A DNA stretch of 64,000 nt, from the NCBI RefSeq assembly GCF_001723175.1, contig NC_064650.1, forward strand, positions 4,216,001 through 4,280,000, in the 5' to 3' direction. Positions within the stretch are counted from its first letter, which is position 1. Each line of letters starts with the position of its first letter. The translations under genes were made by a program, and so were the position numbers. Shown piece by piece: positions 23,830 through 35,180 of the stretch. Below the pieces are notes generated by a model that saw only the letters and a list, made by a program, of their open reading frames with translations, was not told where the DNA came from and did not search any database. Origin of the DNA: Penicillium oxalicum. Its lineage: Eukaryota > Ascomycota > Eurotiomycetes > Eurotiales > Aspergillaceae.

Positions 23830-26159
23830 TCAGCGCGGGCACTTCTGCGGCCGTGCACCCTATACCCATTGATTCGGAACTCTTTCGGTGGTGGGTGACG
23901 ATGCTGTCTCGGGCAGTCCAGCTGGACGCAACGTTCGAGGCTCGGCGATGACCGGGTCTCTTGACAACTAACTTGATGATACCCCCTTCCTACTTCTTCC
24001 ACGCTCGATGCACATATCTTTGTATACAACTTTTTTTTTCTTCCCCATGCAGGAGCTCACATTTATCATGTTCTTTGGGCCTTTACCTCGAGTTGGGCTG
24101 GGTGTACAGTAGTCGCATTGCGCTTGAGATGGTGGCTGGCATTGATCTTGGCTGCTGATGTGTGTGTATATGGCTGTTCATAGGAGCAATCTAGTACGGA
24201 TCGCTGCTTTCACACAGCACACTCCCTCACAACGATGCAGAATAGTAAGGTTCGATATTGTGTAAGACCTGTCCCGGTTCTTAGGAGGTTCCCCTCTGGT
24301 GTCAACTTATTTTGTGGGTGTTGCCTACTGGTTCGGTTCTGTCTTGCCATCTTGGGGGCTCGCTCGGAAATTTTGGATGGGATTTTGACCAGCTCGAGGG
24401 GCCAGAATCATTTCTAGACGAGAGGTCCTCGGAGGTATTTACATCAGGTGGCCCGCTCGCCATTTGACGTGGGCCACTGGACGACTCTTCCGTTCTCTTC
24501 TGTATATACTAGAATCCGATTAGCCGCCTTACCTGTTCCGACATGGACAAAGGCTAGCCTTGACATTCTCTGGGCCTGGGACCGTTCAACATGGGTGGCC
24601 CACCGTTACTGGATATTCCACTCGTCTCCTGTACCATTGGAACCAATCCCGTTAGATCCGTTTGAAAAGCACTCCAATTTGTACAATTACGAGGACAAAG
24701 ACGCAATTCTGTAAGTCCTTTTCAAAACATGTATAATTATACACATCAATCGCGATGGCTGATGCCGAGAGAAACCAACACCGCTTCTCCAAATTTTACT
24801 TTCCACGTAACATGAATGGGCTCCAAGACCCTCCACTTGCGCCAAACCGATGCCGTAATACCCCCAAGAGTTCTGAGCCGAGTGGGCCGAAATCTCCCGT
24901 AATACACCGAAATGCTTAGCCGGCGGCGTTTCCCGTCGGGCTCAACCAGCCGACTGCCATCTCGATTGCCGCCCAACTGGGGTACAGATTCTTCCCAATG
25001 TCCACCGGCGGGAGTGGAAGTCGGCTGGTCAGATAGATGCACGAGGGTTGGGAGAGGGTGTGATCAGGTGTTTAGGTCAGGCCAGGCCTGGGGCCTGGTC
25101 AGCAGGGCAGGAAGAGATGGTTGTATCGGCAGCTATTTCAGCACGACGGAGGGAGTTGGAGATGAACGATTGGATGCCTGGTCTTCTGTCGGGGTATTGT
25201 TAATGTCTACTCATTTCTTGGGCGGTGTTTGGTTGAGGTACAGCCCACAACCGCCAGAGCCTGTTGACTACTCAGTACTACTGAGTTAGTAGAGTGGCTC
25301 ACTAGCTACTAGCCAGTGGCTAGTAGGAGGTGTGTAAGTAGAACTACGTGAGGTTTGTATCGATACTTATCGTACTTGGGAGTCGAGGTACTCGTGACTA
25401 CTTTGCCTTGGTCCGTGCCAGCAGCTCCGTCGTCGTATTGCAGAGTCATGTTCCCAATCGCTGCTGGGACCTTGACAAATGCAGCATTACGTCTTCAGTG
25501 CGGTCTAGAGTTTCAAAGCAACCTGAGTAGGAAGTCAGGCAAACCAGGAAGCCAGTCAAGGCGCCGGACGGGGAGAAGTGGAGGCGCCAAGTGATGCTGA
25601 GGACTTCCAGTCGTGGCTCGGGACTCGGGACTGTGTGGTGGTGGCCTTGATGCCTGGTGGCCCTGGCCTCCGTCACTGCCCTCAGCTGGCCAGGATCTGC
25701 CTCTTCGCTGGCCCTTTTTACTCTCCATCCTTTCCATCTCAACTCTCCCCTCTGGTGGATTTTGTTTCTTTTCTTATTTAGCAGATTTTCTGCTCTCTGA
25801 TGAGTCCCGCTTCCATACAGGTGCTACGGCAATTCTAGTCGACACCTGTCTTTTTCCCTCCCCCGCGACCCGTGTCTCTTTTTTCAAAAAAAAAACAATC
25901 CGGTACGTGAAGGAACCCTTTTCCTTGTCTCCGTCTCCTCGGTATCCTCGGCAGGGGAAGCAAAAGCCTTCCCCCCGTCGCGTCACACCGCAAGGGCGAC
26001 GTGGGACACGAAGAATTGGACCTCAAGAGAAGGAGTCCGCTAATTTCGACGTGAGACGTAGTTTTTGAATCTTTAATCTCCATTTTCATCGCCTCTCTCT
26101 ATCCTCCTTTTCGCCAGATCCATCTCACCTCGCAACCCACGGCAAAGAAAAATCCCGCA
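23830..26159. other. intergenic region and KGD1 promoter
   Basis: About 2.3 kb without a convincing gene. An inverted-repeat cluster lies at 25268-25330. From about 25700 the sequence becomes pyrimidine-rich and ends in the KGD1 leader. An ATTGG (reverse CCAAT) at about 26016 could be a HAP/AnCF site, but a single match is weak evidence. Confidence 0.55.
25268..25330. repeat. cluster of short inverted repeats upstream of KGD1
   Basis: CTCAGTACTACTGAG is a short hairpin. It is followed by CTAG-rich copies (CACTAGCTACTAGCCAGTGGCTAGTAG) that can pair with one another. It is located about 830-890 bases before the KGD1 start codon. Confidence 0.6.
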
Positions 26160-29100
26160 ATGTTCAGGAATACTGCCTTGAAGGCCACCCACAGCAATTT
26201 GCTGCGTGGTGCGGCCAGCACAACCTCCCGCCGGGCCTTCGGTCTGGCCTCCACTGCTCGCAGTGCCTCCAAGACGTCGTTTGGCCTGACCACTCGTCGT
26301 CCCCTCGCCGTCATCGACCGTGCCTTCAACGGCGCTCGCCTCTATGCTTCATCGGCCGAGGGCAATGCTCCTGGAGTGGTAAGCACTGAAACACTCTTCT
26401 GCGTCGCGAAAGCGATGTCATCAATCATCAATCATCTTCCTGCGTGATGAAGAAAAAAAAATCATTCCACATCGATCGTATTTGAGAACCGACCATCCGA
26501 CTAACGCGACGGCGCGAACTCTTTTTGCCCCCTCTTGTGAATTAGGACCCCAATGATTCTTTCCTGCAGGGCAGCACTGCCAACTACATCGACGAAATGT
26601 ACCTTGCTTGGAAGCAGGATCCCTCCAGTGTCCACATCTCATGGCAAACTTACTTCAAGAACATGGAGGAGGGCCACATGCCCATCTCCCAGGCCTTCAC
26701 CCCTCCCCCGACGCTGGTTCCCACCCCTACCGGTGGTGTCCCCCAGGACATGCCCGGCACTGGCCTCAATGCTGGTGCCGATGTGACCAACCACCTGAAG
26801 GTGCAGCTTCTGTGCCGTGCCTACCAGGCCCGTGGTCACCACAAGGCCAAGATTGACCCCCTCGGCATCCGCAGCGACGCCGAGACCTTTGGCTACAGCA
26901 AGCCCAAGGAGCTCGAGCTGGATCACTACGGATTCACTGAGCGCGACCTCGACCAGGAATTCGCGCTTGGCCCCGGTATCCTACCCCGTTTCATCACCGA
27001 GACCCGCAAGAAGATGACCCTCCGCGAGATCATCGACGCTTGCGAGAAGATCTACTGTGGCTCCTACGGTGTCGAATACATCCACATTCCCGACCGCAAG
27101 CCCTGCGAGTGGATCCGTGACCGCTTCGAGGTTCCCCAGCCGTACAACTACTCCGTGGATGACAAGCGCCGTATCCTGGACCGTCTGATCTGGTCCTCCA
27201 GCTTCGAGTCCTTCCTGGCCACCAAATTCCCCAACGACAAGCGTTTCGGCCTGGAGGGTTGTGAGACTCTGGTCCCCGGTATGAAGGCTCTGATCGACCG
27301 CAGTGTGGACTACGGTATCAAGGACATTGTCATTGGTATGCCTCACCGTGGACGTCTCAACGTCCTCTCCAACGTTGTGCGCAAGCCCAATGAGTCCATC
27401 TTCAGTGAGTTCGCCGGCTCCACCGAGCCTTCGGACGAGGGTTCCGGTGATGTCAAGTACCACTTGGGTATGAACTTTGAGCGTCCCACTCCGTCCGGTA
27501 AGCGCGTGCAGCTGTCGCTGGTTGCCAACCCTTCTCACTTGGAGGCCGAGGACCCCGTCGTGCTGGGCAAGACTCGCGCCATCCAGCACTACAACAATGA
27601 CGAGACCAAGTTCGACAGCGCCATGGGTGTCCTGCTCCACGGTGACGCCGCGTTCGCCGCTCAGGGTGTCGTCTACGAGACCATGGGTTTCCACTCCCTC
27701 CCCGCCTATTCCACCGGCGGTACCATCCACATTGTCGTGAACAACCAGATCGGTTTCACCACTGACCCTCGCTTTGCCCGTTCCACTCCCTACTGCTCGG
27801 ACATTGCCAAGTCTATCGACGCCCCCGTCTTCCACGTCAACGCGGATGATGTTGAGGCTGTCAACTACGTCTGCCAGGTCGCTGCTGACTGGCGCGCCGA
27901 GTTCAAGTCGGATGTTGTCGTCGACATCGTCTGCTACCGTAAGCAGGGTCACAACGAGACCGACCAGCCCTCCTTCACCCAGCCTCTGATGTACAAGCGC
28001 ATTGCCTCCCAGAAGGCTCAGCTTGACAAGTACGTGGAGAAGCTCATCAACGAAGGTACCTTCACCAAGGAGGACATTGATGAGCACAAGAAGTGGGTCT
28101 GGGGCATGCTGAACGACAGCTTCGACCGCAGCAAGGACTACCAGCCCACTGGCCGGGAGTGGCTGACTTCCGCTTGGAATGGCTTCAAGACCCCCAAGGA
28201 GCTCGCCAACGAGGTTCTGCCTCACCTCGACACCGCCGTCGAGGCCAAGTCTCTGCAGCACATCGCCGACAAGGTCAGCGGCAGCTCCATGCCCGAGGGC
28301 TTCACTCTGCACCGCAACCTCAAGCGCATTCTGGCCAACCGCAAGAAGAGTGTCGAGGAGGGCAAGAACATCGACTGGGCGACCGCCGAGGCTCTTGCTT
28401 TCGGTTCGCTCGTCGACGAGGGATACCACGTCCGCATTTCCGGTCAGGATGTCGAGCGTGGTACCTTCTCCCAGCGCCACGCTGTCCTCCACGACCAGGA
28501 GACGGAGGCTACCTACACCCCGCTCCAGGACATTGGTGAGAAGCAGGGAAGCTTTGTCATCTCCAACTCTTCCTTGAGCGAATTTGGCGCGTGAGTACCC
28601 CCTCGCCCGTGGCATGCCCATGGTTTTTTTTTTTTGAAGGATTCCGATTTGCTAACGGCGTCTTTTCTTTTTCTTTCTCCACAGTCTTGGTTTCGAGTAT
28701 GGTTACTCGCTGACCTCCCCCGAGGCGCTCGTCATGTGGGAGGCCCAGTTCGGTGACTTTGCCAACAACGCTCAGTGTATCATTGATCAGTTCATCGCTG
28801 CCGGTGAATCCAAGTGGTTGCAGCGCTCCGGTCTGGTTGTCTCTCTGCCTCACGGTTACGACGGCCAGGGTCCTGAGCACTCTTCCGGACGTATGGAGCG
28901 CTGGCTGCAGCTTTGCAATGAGGAGCCCCGTGTCTTCCCCTCTGCTCACAAGCTGGACCGCCAGCACCAGGACTGCAACATGCAGATTGTTTGCATGACC
29001 GAGCCCTCCAACATCTTCCACGTTCTCCGTCGCCAGATGCACCGCCAGTTCCGCAAGCGTAAGTTATGTTCCCGGTCTTTGTTGCCATGTCCGTGCTGAC

Positions 29101-29666
29101 TGTGAATTCTCCTCCTCGATATAGCCCTTGTCATCTTCTTCTCCAAGTCGCTCCTGCGTCACCCCATTGCCCGCTCGGACATTGAGGCCTTCACTGGTGA
29201 CTCGCACTTCAAGTGGATCATTCCCGACCCCGCCCACAAGACCGAGGCCATTGAGGCTCCCGAGAAGATCGATCGTGTGATCATGTGTTCCGGCCAAGTG
29301 TACGCTGCTCTTGTGAAACACCGTGAGGCCAACGGCATCCGCAACACCGCCATCACCCGTGTTGAGCAGCTGCACCCCTTCCCCTGGGACCAGCTCAAGG
29401 AGAACCTGGACAGCTACCCCAACGCCAAGGACATCGTCTGGTGCCAGGAGGAGCCCCTGAACGCCGGTGCCTGGTCGTACGTCCAGCCCCGTATTGAGAC
29501 CATGCTCAACTCCACTGAGCACCACAACCGCCGCCACGTCCTCTACGCCGGTCGTGCTCCTAGCGCCTCTGTGGCCACCGGTCTCAAGGCTGTTCACCTG
29601 AAGGAGGAGCAGGAGTTCCTGGAGGATGCCTTCTCCATCCACCAGGACCGCCTGAAGGGCGAGTAA
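26160..29666 (+). CDS. KGD1: 2-oxoglutarate dehydrogenase E1, mitochondrial
   Basis: Thiamine-diphosphate E1 of the 2-oxoglutarate dehydrogenase complex, which decarboxylates 2-oxoglutarate in the TCA cycle. Exons 26160-26378, 26546-28590, 28685-29058 and 29125-29666 join in frame to 1059 aa, the usual fungal length. Residues 1-70 are Arg/Ser/Thr-rich with almost no acidic residues, as in a matrix targeting sequence. Family blocks seen are the early [10 protein letters not shown] segment, [32 protein letters not shown] (about residue 438, ThDP region), [24 protein letters not shown], and the C-terminal transketolase-like part with [14 protein letters not shown]. Coding GC and third-position bias are strong, which suggests high expression and creates a long antisense open frame. 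Two in-frame acceptors exist at exon 2 (see findings). Confidence 0.97.
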
Positions 29667-30772
29667 ATGTGACTGTCATTTTCACTGGATCGGGGGAATC
29701 ACCCGCATTCAAATATTTTGACTGGGTTGCTTTCCTATGTTCATTGGGTTTTGCCGGAAGCTAGCGTCCGATTTCATCTCTTTGTCTTCTTTTTTCTTCC
29801 CCACCATTACTCTGTGTACCGTGTACGACTTTGTGTTTATTACTACTGCATGATTTCATTTGTCTGCCTTGACCCTAGTGTATACGACCTGTCGGTGCCA
29901 TCGCGCTGAAGTTGGTTTCGCTTATACCATAGACAAGTACGTCTTTTGTAAAATACACATTTCATTGATCGTTGCATGACCCTCTCTTCTCTGTTCATCC
30001 ACTCGGCGTACTTGGACAGTCAAAGACAACCAAAACTAGTGCTCCCCCTCCATCTGTAGTCCCTTCGATCGTCCTGTGTACACCTGAGCGCCCAGTCACG
30101 CACACCAGAAGAGACCTGGTCGTGGCTCATAGCCATGTCGCGATGACTGAGATTACATGTTTCTCCCATTCCCCTTGCTGATTCTGTCCAGTGCTTTCTT
30201 CAAACCTCGATGTCCATCACTCATTTGCTTTGTTTTGGAACGATAATCACGAGGGAGAATCTTGTTGGCGCCTGTCGTAGCCAGCGGTGCACGCATCTGC
30301 TGATTTGCAAAATGATGAGCTTCGTCGACCATGAAGCCTTTCACCGCTCCATTGAATTACTCGACCTCGGAATGGAATTGAGCCAACCGACGCAGGGCCG
30401 ACCTCGTGTCTGCAACATTCAAGTCCCGGCTATGTACCTTTCTGACGTCATGAAATCTCGAATACGACGGGAAGCTACCGGGGCTCGTGCGATTCGTGAC
30501 TAAGGTTCCGGTTTGGGTGCCTCAGCCCCCAGGCATGTTGTCACTCACCTGATCCCATGTCTCTTCTCCGCACGCAAACTTTCCCGCAGACCATTACATC
30601 TTTGCGTGCTGATTGTCTGTCTTTGAACGCTGGCGCTGAGCTCAACATTTGATTATATACCGTCTCCGTCTGTGACATGCTCTAGGTCAGCATTGGATCA
30701 TTTCACCCTGCCCCGGTTGCACATAACCCTGCTTCATCGCCTCACATCCTCCGGTCTCGTTGCTTCCCCATC
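29667..30772. other. intergenic region
   Basis: The KGD1 3' flank and the ING gene promoter. A 97-codon open frame at 30210-30503 has no domain and no splice partner, so I do not call it. Confidence 0.6.
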
Positions 30773-33004
30773 ATGTCCGGCGTCTCTTCGACCGCTCTCA
30801 ATTCCCAGCAGGGCCAGGGGACCCGCCAGTCAACACGGCAGACGCGCACAAATCCATCTCGAACTTCCAAGACAACCGGAAGGTCTTCGTTTGGTCTGGG
30901 CCGTGGACAAACCGCAGAAGTGCCTTCAACGACCCCTGTGCCCCACGGCTTCTACCCAGCGCTTACGCACTTTACGGACGCGATCACTGCGCTACCACGC
31001 GAATTTCGCAGACACAACTCGCTGTTAAAGGAAGTCGATGCCAAAGCGTGGGCGCTCGAAGAAAATCTACTGCAGCTCTTGCAAATCTCCTCAGAGTCGC
31101 AACCCGTACCTCATCCTGCTCACCCGGCTCCAATTGTTGGAGGTGTAGTGCGAGAGGATGTCATACCAAAGGTGGGTGGCTGCGACTGTTCCATGTTCGT
31201 GGAGCGGCGATCTTTTGAGACTCGCTGTGACTGACACGGCCCTCTTTCTCCAGGACTTTGCCCAAGCTCCAGAATCGACCGAGAGCAAGAACCGTCGCCT
31301 CCTCTTTGATCGTGTACGACAGAGTTTGACTGACCTGATGATGACCGCCGATGAGAAGAATCACGTCATTTCAAACGCGAACGAGGAACTCGATCGCCAG
31401 GTCATTCGCCTAGACACCGTGTTTCCCTACATTGCCGGCGAGATCAGTGATGAGGCTCGTCTGGGTAGTCTGACACACTGGGCATATTCTAATAAAAGCG
31501 CAGCGAAGGCTGCCACGAATGAGCGCCCGCGTCGGGAGGCTGTCTCTCAGCGACAGGACCTCTCGCACGTACTCCACGAGGCCGAAGCGGCTAGTCGGAG
31601 CGAGGCCCGGCGGGAGGCTGTCCGCGCTCGTGCTCGAAAGCCAAACGCTGATGCAGATTATGAGGAAAGCCGTGCGCCCCGGAAGACCAACTCGGGGAAG
31701 CCCCGCGGAGAAAATGCGACGGGTGAAAACGCGGCCCCCAAGCGGCGCAAGGTTGAACGACCGGCAACCACCGAAGGAAGTGCGCCTATGGAGCGCTCGG
31801 CGAGTAACACTGGCGGTCAGCGCGGCGCCAACAAGGAAGGTGGCGAGAAGAAGAGGTCTCGCGCTCCCAATCCCAATGCGGGGGCCGCTCGCAAGAAGTA
31901 TGTCCCTTCGATCTCAGGTCTATGTGTGCAAGTGTTTTCGTGCCTTCTGGGCTAACCAGGGTAATTCTAGGACCGTCGTCACTTCCAATGCAGGTTCTCC
32001 TGTTCTGGCCCCTTCGCCTCTTATTGGCACTTTCAACAATCCTGCGCGCAGTGCTGCAAGCCCTGGGCCCAACACCACACGCCCGCAGTCGTCGAGGGCC
32101 CAACAGAATGGCGCTTCAACGAACAGTTCTCGACAGCGACCCTCCTCGTCTGCTTCGACTCGCGTCAATCAGTCAAACTCTGGTATGTTTTATCCTCCTT
32201 CTGTTTTTTGCCGCGGGACGATCAAGTCTAACCTGGCACTTGCCTCAGCCAAACCGGCAGAATCAAAATCAACAGCTCGCGAACCCATCAAGAACGAACC
32301 CACCATGATCGAGTCCCGCAATCTTGAAAATGAGCCTGCAGGCCGACCCAACGTCTCTGTTGCAAGCAAACGCGAGGAAGATCGGCCAGCCGATGTTGTT
32401 GAGCCGGAATCCGTACCACCAACGGCGACAACGACAACAACAACAGTTCCACCAGCAGTAGCAACAACGACAACAACAACAACGACCAGCAAAAGTCGAA
32501 ATTCCAAGACAACTACTCCTCAATTGCCCACGGTCACCGAGCCGACGTCATCTCGATCAAGACCCACGCGAGGTCAAGATCCGGCACCAAAACGTACATC
32601 CAAGAAACCCGCAGTGCAACCCGTTATTCCTTCAGATGACGAATCATTGCAGGAGGGTGATGACGAAGATGAGGAGCAAGAGCCAAGGTACTGCTATTGT
32701 AACGAGGTCAGCTTTGGCGAAATGGTGGCCTGCGATAACGATAATTGTCCACGAGAGTGGTTCCATCTATCATGTGTTGGAATGACGAAACCGCCTGGCA
32801 AGAATGGTCAGTTTTCTTTCTTTCTTTCTTTTTCTTTTTCAATTTCCTCTCTGTTTTTCATTTTTCAAAGTTGTCTCTCTGGGACCTTTTTGAATGTTTT
32901 TTCCCCTTTTGTGTCTTGACTGTGAAAAAGCTAATACCGCAACAGTGAAATGGTATTGCAATGAATGCAAAGAAAACATGCGTCGAAGTCGCAATGGGCG
33001 ATAA
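30773..33004 (+). CDS. ING-family PHD-finger chromatin protein
   Basis: Five exons: 30773-31171, 31254-31897, 31971-32182, 32249-32806, 32946-33004, all in frame, 623 aa. The N-terminal ING helices (about residues 60-190) include [28 protein letters not shown] and a second helical part ending [13 protein letters not shown] long basic and Ser/Thr-rich linker follows, with an RRK cluster and a Thr-rich repeat coded by ACA/ACG triplets near 32426-32490. The C-terminus is a C4HC3 PHD finger beginning [16 protein letters not shown] and ending KWYCNEC, split by the last intron. ING proteins read H3K4me3 and tether histone acetyltransferase or deacetylase complexes (Yng1, Yng2, Pho23). Which of the three this is cannot be decided here. 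Confidence 0.9.
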
Positions 33005-33542
33005 TCTTGGCTCGCCTATTCTTTTCCTTTTTGTTTACAGTCGCCAGAACTTTGGTGAGTCTTGTCGATGGTATCGGAATCGAAAGTCTGTGTGGCTTAC
33101 TCGGGCACGATGCGATTGTCAGTCAATCCTTCGACAGAAGGGGGTTGATTTTGCATTGGTAAAAAAAAAGTCTTCTTTGCATCTGATTCTCCGCGCGCAA
33201 ATTTCTCATGACTCAATCCATGGCAAGGGCCTTATGTCTATCTCCTTGCTTATACGACCTGCCTTCTTCTTCCTCTCCAAGAACTACCTCGCTGTCTTAT
33301 ATGAACTCTTTGGAAATGTAAAGTCATTTTTAAAGATAAACCCTTCCAATTCATGGTATGATATGAATGAAGCCCCGCTAAGAAACAAGTGTGAAAAAAA
33401 AACATAGCCATAAATAGGTGAATATCATCCACCAACCCCCAAGATCGATCCCTCTCTCCCTCTCCCTCCCTCTCTCTCTTCTTCGACTCGTCCAGCCACC
33501 AAAAAAACCATATCCCACATCCTACTCACATTCAACCACCAA
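33005..33542. other. convergent intergenic region
   Basis: About 540 bases between the 3' ends of two convergent genes, including a CT-rich stretch at 33449-33480. I see no gene, and no C-terminal UBA exon for the gene to the right. Confidence 0.65.
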
Positions 33543-34651
33543 CTATCCTCTCCTCCTCTGATCCCCACCCACATGATCCATCCCCGACGCCGAAGCAGAA
33601 GCCTCCCCCTCCAATCTCCTCCTCATATCCTCAAACCGCTCCCTCTCACTCGCCCCACTCCCACTACCATCAAGCCCACCTCCAACCCCCGGCACCCCGA
33701 TTCCGGATCCGGCTCGACGGTCTCGATCTCCAACCATCCAAGCGGGGATCCGGAATCCATGCGCGGCCGGGGACAGACCGGGGAGAAGTTCCGCGCGCCA
33801 GGCCATCCCGATGAACCAGCCTATTGCGGAGGGGAGGAGCATGAATGGGAATTGAGAGAGGGCGAGTTGTGCGGCAACGAGGTATGTGGTTGTTTTGTCG
33901 GAGAGGAGAATTGTTAGACTTGGTGAGGTGGGTTTTGATTCGGCGTTGTTGCTGGCGGTGCTGGTGGTGGTGGTTAAGGGCTCGGACTCGGGCGATGAAA
34001 TCCCGGGGACATTGTCGGTCGTAGAGGTGGTGGTGGTGCGCGGAGATGTAGCAGACACCGTAGCAGAAGATGGGGAGGAAGAGGAGGAGGAAGATGTAGT
34101 GGTGCCGATACGGATTCGAAACGTATGCGGGATCGAGGCGTAGTACTGCGCGAGCAAAGCAAAGATCATTGCAGTCGGACCCGAAGGAAGATAATTGAAC
34201 GAATTGAGAGAAAGCGGTCGAACGACAAGAGCAAGAAGAATTGGCGGGAGTAGTGTCGTATAAGGGAGCGTTGTGAGAATGAAGGTCTATCATCCAACCA
34301 TCATCACGGCGTGGTCAGCTATAACCCCCCTCTACTCTCTCCCGGATGAGAAAAAGAAAGAACAAAACCATCAAACAAACTTACAGCCATTTTCCTCTTC
34401 CCCCACGCTCGCTCCACCACTCTCAAATGATACACAAGCATAGCCGCGAACAAAGCTTCCGTAGAATTGGTAAATCCAGCCCCGTGCCAGAACAGCGCGC
34501 GCCAGAATTGCGCGTAGGGCCAAAAGTGCGGGGAGACATGGATGGGCGCAAGGTATTTGATATCGAGGATGGAGAGAGCGACTGAAGAGCCGATCGTGTA
34601 GATGAGAAGAGCTTTTGTGAGTGGGGTGTTTGTGAACCCTGAGGTGAGCAT
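33543..34651 (-). CDS. rhomboid-like Dsc2/UBAC2-type membrane protein
   Basis: Exons 34385-34651 and 33543-34286 (98-nt intron with GTAAGT donor and GCTGAC branch) give 336 aa. The start is ATG 34651, just before a hydrophobic helix; upstream the frame is proline-rich and unlike the family. The segment [24 protein letters not shown] and the [10 protein letters not shown] loop are typical of rhomboid pseudoproteases of the Dsc2/UBAC2 group. Further spans follow, including [17 protein letters not shown]. In S. pombe and Aspergillus this subunit belongs to the Golgi/ER Dsc ubiquitin ligase that processes SREBP. The cytosolic tail after the last span is Gly/Ser-rich, and no UBA domain is visible, unlike S. 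pombe Dsc2. A low-complexity Ser/Thr loop ([13 protein letters not shown]) lies between spans. Confidence 0.75.
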
Positions 34652-35180
34652 GTTGAGTTGACGCGATATCTCAACTGTGTCTGGTGGGCTTTGCGGGGGT
34701 ATGGGTTGATTATGATTATCTGTGTCAGTCGGGTGGTGAGGAACTGGATGGCGCCACGGGGAGAGTCCAGCTCCGGAATGCGAGTGAGTACGAAGTGGTG
34801 GAGGGGTTGAAGTGAGATTGCGGTGCGGATTGACGTAGGTATGAGGTGGAGAGGAGTTGTGAGTTTGACGATCGCGGTTCTTTTGGTTTGGGGGCAAGCT
34901 CGAGGCCAGATTGGCATCGGAGTCCGGAAAGTCCGGGGTACCTCGGCATGCCGATCGTTCATGTCCCGATTTTAGTGTGGCAAACTGACAAGAGTCCAGT
35001 ACTGGAAGCGCCAAGGGAATACCGTTTACTCGATGCAATCTATGGGGAATACGAGTTTATTGCTGTACAGATAAGGTTGAGCGTCTAATGAGACCACATC
35101 CGGAGCATGCCGACCTCTCTCACTGAGACTCGCAACTGCTCGTACATGTCCGGCGCGGTAGGTCTTATTGTAGAAGGTCT
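34652..35180. other. intergenic region
   Basis: About 530 bases between two minus-strand genes: the promoter of the rhomboid-like gene and the 3' end of TFB1. No gene seen. Confidence 0.6.

Noticed and set aside
26981..28621. 546-codon open frame antisense to KGD1
   Set aside because: Its Val/Leu/Gly-rich translation is the expected shadow of highly biased KGD1 codons.
30210..30503. 97-codon frame between KGD1 and the ING gene
   Set aside because: No domain, no initiation context, and located in the expected promoter.
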